Source: Abditibacteriota bacterium (GTDB lineage: Bacteria; Armatimonadota; UBA5829). From it: a stretch of DNA of 14,858 nucleotides. The translations under genes and the position numbers were made by a program. The notes below the pieces were generated by a model. It was given only the letters and a program-made list of their open reading frames with translations. It was not told the origin of the DNA and made no database searches. Shown one piece after another: positions 1 to 7,933 of the stretch. Position 1 is the stretch's first letter, and the number at the start of each line of letters is the position of its first letter. The stretch spans positions 1 to 14,858 of the forward strand of contig JAGDDM010000068.1 of NCBI GenBank assembly GCA_017958015.1, in the 5' to 3' direction.

Positions 1-88
1 CACCCCCGTTCCCGGCGGTGTGGGTCCCATGACAATCGCCATGCTGCTGTCCCAGACGGTAAAGAGCGCCAAACTTACATTGAAATAA
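1..88 (+). CDS. folD: FolD C-terminus (partial): methylenetetrahydrofolate dehydrogenase/cyclohydrolase
   Basis: Only the last 28 codons are present, read in the frame that starts at base 2 and ending at TAA 86-88. The peptide includes TPVPGGVGPMTIAMLL, the highly conserved C-terminal signature of the bifunctional FolD enzyme. This enzyme interconverts 5,10-methylene- and 5,10-methenyl-tetrahydrofolate (NADP-dependent) and hydrolyses the latter to 10-formyl-THF in the cytoplasm. The segment lies in the Rossmann NADP-binding half, and the normal short tail (SQTVKSAKLTLK) follows. The gene is cut by the window edge, not broken. No convincing terminator follows it, so read-through into the next gene is possible. 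The identification rests on this single signature, which is very characteristic. Confidence 0.9.
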   Translation, partial: TPVPGGVGPMTIAMLLSQTVKSAKLTLK

Positions 89-100
89 TTGTGTAGAGGC

Positions 101-131
101 TTGGCGCCGGGGGCGGTGTCGGTTATATAAT
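101..131 (+). promoter_or_regulatory. Candidate sigma-70 promoter for the metallophosphoesterase operon
   Basis: A perfect -10 hexamer, TATAAT, lies at 126-131. The best -35 is TTGGCG at 101-106, with a longer than ideal 19-bp spacer. It falls in the short gap between folD and the next gene, about 40 bp upstream of the start codon. The -10 is convincing and the -35 is weak. Confidence 0.5.
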
Positions 132-175
132 CGTCCGCGAACGAACGCAGCCCTATTCCCTTAAAGGAGAAAAAC

Positions 176-1252
176 ATGAAAAAGCTTATCTTCGTTCTCA
201 TCTTCGCCGCCCTGTGCGCCCCCGCCTGTGCCAAGGAAAAATCCATAGCGGAGCTTAATCCCGAGTTCGAGGAGCGCGTCATTCAGGCTCTGAAGCCGAA
301 GAACCTCACCCCTTGGGGTTTCAAGAGCGTCACTCAGCCCCTGTGTCTCTTTTTCTTCAGCGACGTTCACGGCGACGCCCGGGCTCTCGACCGCTGCATG
401 AGGTTCTACGACCGCTACGAAAAATATTTCGACGACGCCGTGTGCGCCGGCGACGTGGTGGAAGCCTCTGTTCTCATGGACTTCTCCTATTGGGGCAAGA
501 CAAAGGGCGCGGAAAAGGTGCTTATAGCCCTTGGTAACCACGAATCCCAGAAGTCCCACCTTCCCGACGGCGAGAAGGGCTACGTTCTCCACGGCGTGTC
601 CTACGAACGCTACTTCGCTCCCCTCATCAAGAACTGGAACGTTGTAAACAACCCGGACGACACCTGGTACTACAAGGACTACACGGAAAAGAAAATCCGC
701 TTGGTGGTTATCGACTGCATGATGCGCAAGGGAATCGACGACGAGGGCGCGGAAGCCCAGTTCGCCTGGTTCAGGAAAGTCCTGACCGACGCGAGAGTAA
801 AGGGTCTCCACGTGCTCATGGTGAACCATATTCCCCTGTACAATATGGCGCCCATAGAGTGCAATTTCACCAACCTGAACAAATTCCAAGGCGACGCGTC
901 CGAAACCGTGCGGTATCAGGAAGAGATAGAAAAGTTTAAGGAAAAAGGCGGCGAGTTCATCTGCTGGCTCGGCGGCCACAACCACTGGGATCAGATGGGA
1001 TACAACAAGGACTTCCCCACCCAGCTTTCTTTCTGCACCGCCGCCGCCTGCGACTACCAGTGCGAAGTCTACTCCGACATGATGAGAGTTAAGGGCACCC
1101 GGTGCAACGACTGCGTCAACGCCGTCATCATCGACACCACCTGCGACACCCTGAAGGTCATCCGGGCGGGCGCCAACATCGACAGCTATCTGCGTCCCCA
1201 CAACACCATAGCCGTAAATTATAAGACCCTTGAAGTAATCAGTCAGAATTAA
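176..1252 (+). CDS. Secreted calcineurin-like metallophosphoesterase
   Basis: This 358-residue protein has an N-terminal signal peptide (about residues 1-19, ending ACA before Lys20), so it should act outside the cytoplasm. The metal-binding motifs of the calcineurin-like phosphoesterase superfamily appear in order: DVH (63-65), GDVVE (92-96), GNHE (120-123), NHIP (217-220) and GGHNH (266-270). Together these are the usual ligands of a dinuclear metal centre that hydrolyses phosphomonoesters or phosphodiesters. The actual substrate cannot be read from the sequence. Residues 287-323 carry six extra cysteines, which would suit disulfides in an exported protein. The start is supported by AAGGAG at 164-169. 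The stop TAA overlaps a possible ATG at 1252, but the next gene more likely starts at 1303. A lipoprotein signal was considered (Cys18), but the preceding Pro-Ala is a poor lipobox. Confidence 0.88.
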   Translation: MKKLIFVLIFAALCAPACAKEKSIAELNPEFEERVIQALKPKNLTPWGFKSVTQPLCLFFFSDVHGDARALDRCMRFYDRYEKYFDDAVCAGDVVEASVLMDFSYWGKTKGAEKVLIALGNHESQKSHLPDGEKGYVLHGVSYERYFAPLIKNWNVVNNPDDTWYYKDYTEKKIRLVVIDCMMRKGIDDEGAEAQFAWFRKVLTDARVKGLHVLMVNHIPLYNMAPIECNFTNLNKFQGDASETVRYQEEIEKFKEKGGEFICWLGGHNHWDQMGYNKDFPTQLSFCTAAACDYQCEVYSDMMRVKGTRCNDCVNAVIIDTTCDTLKVIRAGANIDSYLRPHNTIAVNYKTLEVISQN

Positions 1253-1302
1253 TGTTCGGTATTCGGATTTCGGCGACCGATTCCCGCGACAAAGGTAAAA
1301 AT

Positions 1303-2226
1303 ATGCGCATTTGTCTAAACTGCAACCTTATACTGAAAGAAACGGACTACATCTGCCCGAAGTGCGACAAGGAATCCATCCTTGTGGACCCGGACAGCGC
1401 GGCTCACGCTTATAACGTGGGCAACATATACGAAACCAACGGCCAGACGGAAGAGGCGGCGGTTTGGTACCGGCTGGCGGCGGAGCGCGAACCCCTGAAT
1501 GAGGAATACAAGCTGGCTCTGGACCGCATAACCGCCCTCAGCGCCGCCCACGAGAAGCTGCGCAGCGTGTTAATCTCGGAAACCGGAGACAATATTACCC
1601 ACCAAAACGCTCTTCCCTTTATCATCGCCGCCATGGTGATAGCCCTTCTGCTCACCGGATATTTCATCTTCCGGGCGACCCAAAAGGGTCTGGTGGACTC
1701 AAGGAGACAGATCTCCTCGGAAGTCACCCGAATGCCTTCCGCCAAGCAGAGCGGCACCGGCACCGTGGGCACCACCCGGCGGAACAGCGGCAGAGTTTCC
1801 TCCACCGCTCCCGCGTCGAGACCCACCTCCTCGGAAAACCGGAACGCCAACACCCGCACCTCCGGTGAGTCCTCCGTGTCCGCCACCCTCATGCAGTCCG
1901 AAGCAATCAGGGGCAACGGCGCTTCCGTTGACGACGTAATAGCCGACCCCAGAGCCGGCACCGTGACCATCACCCTGGTTATCCCCGCCAGCACCGCCTC
2001 CAACCGAAACAGCGTTTTGAACACGGCGGCCATAGCGGCGGCCACCGCGGCGGCATCAAACGGAGAGATTCGGGAAATAACCGTTCGCTGCGTAACCAAG
2101 GCGGACGGCGCCAACCAAATCGTATTTGTGGGCGACACCACCTCGGAAGCCATGCGCTCCCTCACCACCGGCGCCACGGCGGAGGACATCAACGCCGGAT
2201 TCGCCAATCAGTGGTGGAGACAGTAA
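1303..2226 (+). CDS. Zinc-ribbon, TPR-like, single-pass membrane protein of unknown function
   Basis: I chose the ATG at 1303 (307 residues) over the in-frame ATG at 1252. It is preceded by AAAGG at 1291-1295, and the zinc ribbon then begins at residue 4, whereas the 17 upstream codons look like leader. The order is: zinc ribbon CLNC (4-7) and CPKC (18-21); a TPR-like helical pair (about 32-82, with AYNVGNIYETNGQTEEAAVWY); one hydrophobic segment (about 103-123); a Ser/Thr/Arg/Gly-rich linker (about 140-195); and a compact C-terminal domain (about 196-307) with an Ala-rich helix and beta-strand-like stretches ending NQWWRQ. The likely topology is cytoplasmic ribbon and TPR with the C-terminal domain outside, but this is inference. 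The role is unknown; protein interaction at the membrane is the simplest guess. It lies between two secreted hydrolase genes. Confidence 0.75.
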   Translation: MRICLNCNLILKETDYICPKCDKESILVDPDSAAHAYNVGNIYETNGQTEEAAVWYRLAAEREPLNEEYKLALDRITALSAAHEKLRSVLISETGDNITHQNALPFIIAAMVIALLLTGYFIFRATQKGLVDSRRQISSEVTRMPSAKQSGTGTVGTTRRNSGRVSSTAPASRPTSSENRNANTRTSGESSVSATLMQSEAIRGNGASVDDVIADPRAGTVTITLVIPASTASNRNSVLNTAAIAAATAAASNGEIREITVRCVTKADGANQIVFVGDTTSEAMRSLTTGATAEDINAGFANQWWRQ

Positions 2227-2227
2227 A

Positions 2228-3718
2228 TTGAAACACCTCGCGGCGGTAATTCTTATCGCCCTGTGCGCCGCATCCCTCCACGGAGCGGCAATAACGAAAA
2301 CACCCGACGGCACCTTTCTCGTTACCGCGGCCGAATACAAAGCGGCGGTATCGGAAAAAGGCGCCGTCTCCTCGTTTATATCCCACGGCGTCGAGTTCAT
2401 CGACCCCGCCGCAGACCCCAAAGTCGATTTCGGCCCTCTGCGGGTCTTCGGCAACATGATTGCGGGAAACAACATTCGCTTCGAGTGCACGGAAAAATAC
2501 ATGAACATCACCGTTTCGGCGGATTACCGAGCGGAGATTGACGCCGAAGCTTTCCGGGACGGCCTCGGGAATATCATCAAAACTCCCCAGCGCCGGGACC
2601 TCATCAAAAACGCCCTCTTCTACAAAAGCGGCAAGGCCCTCATTGTTCGGGGAGCGAGCATGACCGAAGGCTACGGCTACGATTGGGGCGAAGGCACCGG
2701 AACAACCACGGAAGTCCGCCTGGCGCCCGTTTCCACCCTCACCCTCATGCCCCGATACGACACCGACATCCTCGAGGACCGGCGGATCGACGAGGCTCTG
2801 GGGGTTAGGGACGAGGATTTCGACATAGAGTCCCCCACGGACTGCCGGGTGTTCAAACGGGGCACCCCGGTTATCGTGAAAGGCACCCTCGGTAAGAAAT
2901 ACAACCGCCTCAGCGTCCGTGTTCTCGGAAAAGTTTACGACGTTCCGGTTAAGGGCGGCAAATTTTACAAAGAAATAAACCTCCCCGCCGGTGGTTGGTA
3001 CGAAACGGATTTCCTGGCCCAAGGGGACGCCCTTCGCAAGGAAAAGCGCATAAAGCGCGTGGGCGTGGGGGACGTGTTCGTCACATGCGGCCAGTCCAAC
3101 GCCACAAACCTCGCTTTCGGACAGATAGACCAGACAAGCGGCATGGTCAGTGTCACCGACGGCAAAATCTGCCGCCTGGCCGCCGGCCCCGCTCCGGGAG
3201 TTTTCGATGGGAGCGACAGGGGCAACTTCTACCCCGCCTTCGGGGACGCCCTGTACAGGGCCACCGGCGTTCCGGTGATGATTGCCGCTGTGGGCAAAGG
3301 GGGCTCCTTCGCCAGGGAATGGCTGCCGGGCACCGAATGCCACCGCTACCTCATGAACCGAATCAAACAGCTGGGCGCCGTCACCGCCGTGCTGTGGCAC
3401 CAGGGCGAAAGCGACTACGACACCCCCGGAGACGAGTATTTCGACACCATGAAGCAAATAATCCGGTCAACGGACCTGCCTTGGTTCGTCGCCGTGGCAA
3501 CAAAACTCTACCCGGAACAGCCGGAAGTGACCCAAATAAGAGAGGCCCAAAAACGGCTGGCGGCGGAACACGTTGCCTTGCCCGGGCCGGACACGGACAC
3601 TTTGGGAGCGGAGTACAGAGACTACACCGCCGCCCACTTCAACGAAAAGGGCCTTGTCCGCCACGGGGAAATGTGGGCGGAATCGGTCCTCGCCGCCATG
3701 AAAGAGCTTAAAAAATGA
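2228..3718 (+). CDS. Secreted sialate O-acetylesterase-like (SASA/SGNH) carbohydrate esterase
   Basis: The best start is TTG at 2228. It directly follows the previous stop, has GGAG at 2216-2219, and opens a clean signal peptide (KHLAAVILIALCAASLHG). The in-frame ATG at 2126 lies inside the upstream gene and gives a Pro/Arg-rich shadow sequence. The mature protein (496 codons in all) has an N-terminal beta-rich region of unclear family (about 20-205), a short Ig-like stretch (about 205-275), and a C-terminal SASA-type SGNH hydrolase. Its marks are CGQSN with the likely nucleophile Ser290, WHQGESD (390-396), and a late D-x4-H with Asp465 and His470. Family members remove acetyl groups from sialic acid or plant/host polysaccharides; the substrate here is not determined. 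It probably acts in the periplasm or at the surface. Its stop overlaps rsmE by ATGA. Confidence 0.83.
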   Translation: MKHLAAVILIALCAASLHGAAITKTPDGTFLVTAAEYKAAVSEKGAVSSFISHGVEFIDPAADPKVDFGPLRVFGNMIAGNNIRFECTEKYMNITVSADYRAEIDAEAFRDGLGNIIKTPQRRDLIKNALFYKSGKALIVRGASMTEGYGYDWGEGTGTTTEVRLAPVSTLTLMPRYDTDILEDRRIDEALGVRDEDFDIESPTDCRVFKRGTPVIVKGTLGKKYNRLSVRVLGKVYDVPVKGGKFYKEINLPAGGWYETDFLAQGDALRKEKRIKRVGVGDVFVTCGQSNATNLAFGQIDQTSGMVSVTDGKICRLAAGPAPGVFDGSDRGNFYPAFGDALYRATGVPVMIAAVGKGGSFAREWLPGTECHRYLMNRIKQLGAVTAVLWHQGESDYDTPGDEYFDTMKQIIRSTDLPWFVAVATKLYPEQPEVTQIREAQKRLAAEHVALPGPDTDTLGAEYRDYTAAHFNEKGLVRHGEMWAESVLAAMKELKK

Positions 3719-4443
3719 GACATTACAGATTTTTCGTACCTCCGGAAAACGTATCGGAAAACCTCGTCACGCTGCCCGCAGACGTGGTCCGCCAACTCAC
3801 CAAGGTTCTCCGGGCGAAACCGGGAGAGAAGATAACGATAATCGACGGCACCGGCAGGGAGTACGAGTGCCTTTTCGACGGAAGGGAACAATCGGAGATA
3901 GTATCCGAGTCTAAATGCATATGCGACCCGGAGGCGAAGGTAACCCTCATTCAGGTACTGCCCAAGGGGGAGAAGATAGACCTCATTCTCCGAATGATAA
4001 CGGAGCTCGGGGCCGGCGAGATGGTTATCGCCCTCTCCGAGCGGGCGGTGTCACGTCCCGACGCGAAATCCGCGGAAAAGAAGATGAAACGCCTTGAGAA
4101 AATCGCCGCGGAATCGGCGGAGCAGTGCGGAAGAAGCGTTGTGACGAAAATCACCGGAATCATTTCCTTCGACGAAGCCGTAAAGATGGGCGCCGATTAC
4201 GATTTGCGGCTTTTCGCCTACGAGGAAGAAGAAAAAAATTCTTTGGATTCGATTTTACATGAGACAAATTCGGCGAAATCGGCTATAATATTTATAGGGT
4301 GCGAAGGCGGCTTCACCAAAGAGGAAACGGACTCCGCCGTCGAAGCGGGCTGGACTCCCGTGAGCCTGGGAAAACGTATTCTCCGGGCGGACACCGCCGC
4401 TGTGGCAACCGTCGCGAGAGTTGCCGGCGCCCTGAAAACCTGA
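3715..4443 (+). CDS. rsmE: 16S rRNA (uracil-1498-N3)-methyltransferase RsmE
   Basis: RsmE is a SAM-dependent SPOUT methyltransferase that makes m3U1498 in 16S rRNA of the 30S subunit. The 242-residue length is normal. The N-terminal PUA-like region begins MRHYRFFV and includes LRAKPGEKI. The trefoil-knot catalytic part shows ITELG (95-99), ERAVSR (109-114), EQCGRS (136-141), GCEGGFTKEE (195-204) and SLGKRILRADTA (217-228), which match the family's GPEGG and LG-RILR-ETA signatures. One oddity is Cys where GPEGG usually has Pro. The ATG overlaps the esterase stop (ATGA), which points to translational coupling, since no strong ribosome-binding site precedes it. Its presence between an exported esterase and an ATPase gene looks like operon packing, not a shared pathway. 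Confidence 0.93.
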   Translation: MRHYRFFVPPENVSENLVTLPADVVRQLTKVLRAKPGEKITIIDGTGREYECLFDGREQSEIVSESKCICDPEAKVTLIQVLPKGEKIDLILRMITELGAGEMVIALSERAVSRPDAKSAEKKMKRLEKIAAESAEQCGRSVVTKITGIISFDEAVKMGADYDLRLFAYEEEEKNSLDSILHETNSAKSAIIFIGCEGGFTKEETDSAVEAGWTPVSLGKRILRADTAAVATVARVAGALKT

Positions 4444-4458
4444 ACGGAACAAGAAAAC

Positions 4459-5999
<1,541 letters not shown>

Positions 6000-6003
<4 letters not shown>

Positions 6004-6593
6004 GGGGCATCTTTATCACCCTTGAGGGCGTGGACGGCTGCGGCAAATCCACGCTGGCAAAGAGCCTTAAAAGCTACTTCGAGTCCCGGGGCAGAGAAAC
6101 GGTTCTCACCCGGGAGCCCCGGGGCAAGATTCGTGAACTTTTGCTGAACTCAAAGGAGCTTCCGGACGCGGCGGAGCTGCTGCTTATGGAAGCCTCCCGC
6201 AGCGAGCACACGGAGACTTTTATAAAACCGGCTCTGGCGGAAAACAAAATCGTCATCTGCGACAGATATTTCGACTCCACAACCGCCTATCAGGGTTGCG
6301 CCCGGGGATTAAAATCGGATATAATAGAAGTACTGAATAATTTCGCGACCGGTGGTCTTAAACCGGACCTCACTCTGCTTCTAGACATCGACGCGGAGAC
6401 GGGTCTGGGCAGACAGGATGGGATTGACAGAATATCCGCCTCCGGCCTTGCGTTTATGGAAAAGGTCCGCAGGGGATACCTGGACGCGGCGGCGAAAGAA
6501 CCGGAAAGAATAGCGGTTATCGACGCCTCCGAGCCCAAAGAAAAGGTTTTCGACGAAGCGGTAAAAATCACGGAGGAGAGACTAACGATATGA
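6000..6593 (+). CDS. tmk: Thymidylate kinase (dTMP kinase)
   Basis: Tmk phosphorylates dTMP to dTDP with ATP, the last specific step to dTTP, in the cytoplasm. Visible motifs are the P-loop GVDGCGKST (10-18), TREP (37-40), DRYFDSTTAYQG (88-99), and KPDLTLLLDI (121-130), followed by a short lid with GLGRQDGIDRIS. At 197 residues it is shorter than most bacterial enzymes (about 205-213). The loop usually reading EPGGTPLGEKIRELL is here EPRGKIRELL, lacking about five residues, and the lid is about three residues shorter. P-loop, DR motif and lid arginine (R138) are kept, so it should be active. Both ends overlap neighbours by ATGA-type junctions. The order tmk, DarA/YaaQ, holB is a conserved neighbourhood known from Firmicutes. 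Confidence 0.93.
6296..6325 (+). promoter_or_regulatory. Possible internal promoter within tmk
   Basis: TATAAT at 6320-6325 lies 18 bp after TTGCGC (6296-6301) inside the tmk coding sequence. It could give extra transcription of darA, holB and the large secreted gene downstream. Since it sits in coding sequence and the -35 matches only the TTG half, it may be chance. Confidence 0.25.
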
Positions 6594-6922
6594 TGAAACT
6601 TATTATAGCCATAGTGCACAAGCGGGATCAGGAAAAGGTTATGGACGCCCTCTCCGCCTCCGGTCACCGCTTCACCAACATAGCCACCACCGGCGGCTTT
6701 CTCCACGACGGAAACACGACGCTCCTCATCGGCTGCGAGCACGACGCCGTGGACGAGATTGTGGGCATTATAAAGCAGACTTGCTCCACCCGGGAGCAGT
6801 ACGTGACCCAGCCCATAAGCGGCGCCTACGAAGGCGGCAACATAACCATGCCTCCGCTGAAACTCAGCGTCGGCGGCGCCGTCATCTTCGTGGTGGACGT
6901 GGAACGGTTCGAAAGTGCTTAA
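6590..6922 (+). CDS. darA: DarA/PstA-type PII-like cyclic di-AMP receptor (DUF970, YaaQ family)
   Basis: This is a small 110-residue PII-like signal protein whose trimers bind cyclic di-AMP in characterised homologues (B. subtilis DarA/YaaQ, S. aureus PstA). Diagnostic residues are HRFTNIATTGGFL (26-38), GNTTLLIG (41-48), the REQYV stretch opposite (68-72), and the C-terminal VGGAVIFVVDVERF typical of the family. The start could be the ATG at 6590 or the next codon at 6593. GGAGGAGA at 6572-6579, inside the end of tmk, serves either. It overlaps tmk by 4 nt and holB by 8 nt. The downstream target of the protein is not known in most species. Its presence implies c-di-AMP signalling in this organism; a cyclase gene is not in this window. 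Confidence 0.92.
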   Translation: MMKLIIAIVHKRDQEKVMDALSASGHRFTNIATTGGFLHDGNTTLLIGCEHDAVDEIVGIIKQTCSTREQYVTQPISGAYEGGNITMPPLKLSVGGAVIFVVDVERFESA

Positions 6923-7910
6923 AAACATAGTCGGCTGCGATTTCCCGAAAAAGATTTTGGCAAGTGCCGTCATAAGCGGAAATCACGCCGGCGCCTACCT
7001 GTTTTTCGGTCCCCGGGGCGTGGGAAAAACCCTGACGGCTCTGGAGTTCGCCAAAGCGTTAAACTGCGAAAGCCCCGTTGAGGGCGGAAGCTGCGATACC
7101 TGCGCTTCCTGCCGCAGCATCGACCACGGCAACTCGCCGGACGTGACTCTGTGGTCCCCGGAGGGGCAGAACACGAAGATAGAGCAGATGCGCCATATGC
7201 GGGAGGAGGCCTGGCACGCTCCCCTGCGGGCGAAGTTCAAGGTGAATATAATCGAAAAAGCGGACACCATGAACGAGGAATCCTCCAATTCGGTGCTGAA
7301 ACTTCTGGAGGAGCCCCCGGATTATCTGGTGAACATTCTGCTCTACGAGAACACCTCGAAGATTCTCGACACCATCGCCAGCCGCTGCGCCAAAATAAGA
7401 TTTACACCGGCTCCCGCGGAGGAGGTCATAAACTTCCTAACCGAAACCCGGGGCGCCGACCCGGAACGGGCAAGTCTCTGCGCCCTTCACTCCGGCGGCT
7501 GTCCCGGCAGGGCTCTGGAAATTCTCGATGACGACAGGTTCGACGAAAAGCGGGCGGTCATCGCGGATGCGGCGGAGTCAATCTTAACCCGGGACATTCA
7601 CAGCGCCCTCATTCACGGCGAAAGGATGCGCAGCCTTACCGACGGCAGCCAAAAGGACTCGGCAAAAGAAGCCCTTGACATGCTGGCTGTGTATCTGCGG
7701 GACATCTACGCCGCATCCCTGGACCCTGAAAACGCGGACATCGTGAACGCGGATCAGGCGGAAGAGATACGCTTCCGAGCGTCCCGAGCGGGAAACAAAG
7801 ATTTACCGGGCGTTATTCGGCAAATCATCGAAACCGGATACGCCCTGTCGGGCAACGCGAACCCCCAAATCGCTTTGGAGAGTTTGCTTACCCGCGTAAT
7901 AAGCGACTAA
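6915..7910 (+). CDS. holB: DNA polymerase III clamp-loader subunit delta'
   Basis: The start is GTG at 6915, overlapping the end of darA by 8 nt. The 331-residue protein has the AAA+ clamp-loader fold: Walker A GPRGVGKT (32-39), a four-cysteine zinc site (Cys51, 60, 63, 66), the conserved LKLLEEPP (129-135), and the SRC motif with arginine finger (156-158). Clamp-loader delta' helps open and load the beta sliding clamp during replication. DnaX (tau/gamma) shares the fold and zinc site. The short length, the lack of a long C-terminal extension, and the position next to tmk and darA all favour delta'. Unusually, the walker region is intact in this subunit, which is catalytically inactive in E. 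coli but less so in some phyla. No terminator follows it, and the next start codon is 23 bp away. Confidence 0.87.
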   Translation: MLKNIVGCDFPKKILASAVISGNHAGAYLFFGPRGVGKTLTALEFAKALNCESPVEGGSCDTCASCRSIDHGNSPDVTLWSPEGQNTKIEQMRHMREEAWHAPLRAKFKVNIIEKADTMNEESSNSVLKLLEEPPDYLVNILLYENTSKILDTIASRCAKIRFTPAPAEEVINFLTETRGADPERASLCALHSGGCPGRALEILDDDRFDEKRAVIADAAESILTRDIHSALIHGERMRSLTDGSQKDSAKEALDMLAVYLRDIYAASLDPENADIVNADQAEEIRFRASRAGNKDLPGVIRQIIETGYALSGNANPQIALESLLTRVISD

Positions 7911-7933
7911 TCCCCTTATCGAAAGGAGACACC

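Noticed and set aside
161..1201. Long minus-strand open frame opposite the metallophosphoesterase
   Set aside because: Shadow of a C/G-ending-codon gene. It has no ribosome-binding site or recognisable domains, and the + strand has clear catalytic motifs.
1252..1302. Use of ATG 1252 as start of the zinc-ribbon protein
   Set aside because: It lacks a ribosome-binding site beyond coupling, and the ribbon normally begins at the N-terminus; the ATG at 1303 has AAAGG at good spacing.
4284..4289. TATAAT within rsmE as an internal promoter
   Set aside because: No acceptable -35 lies 16-19 bp upstream; the nearest TTTACA is 24 bp away.
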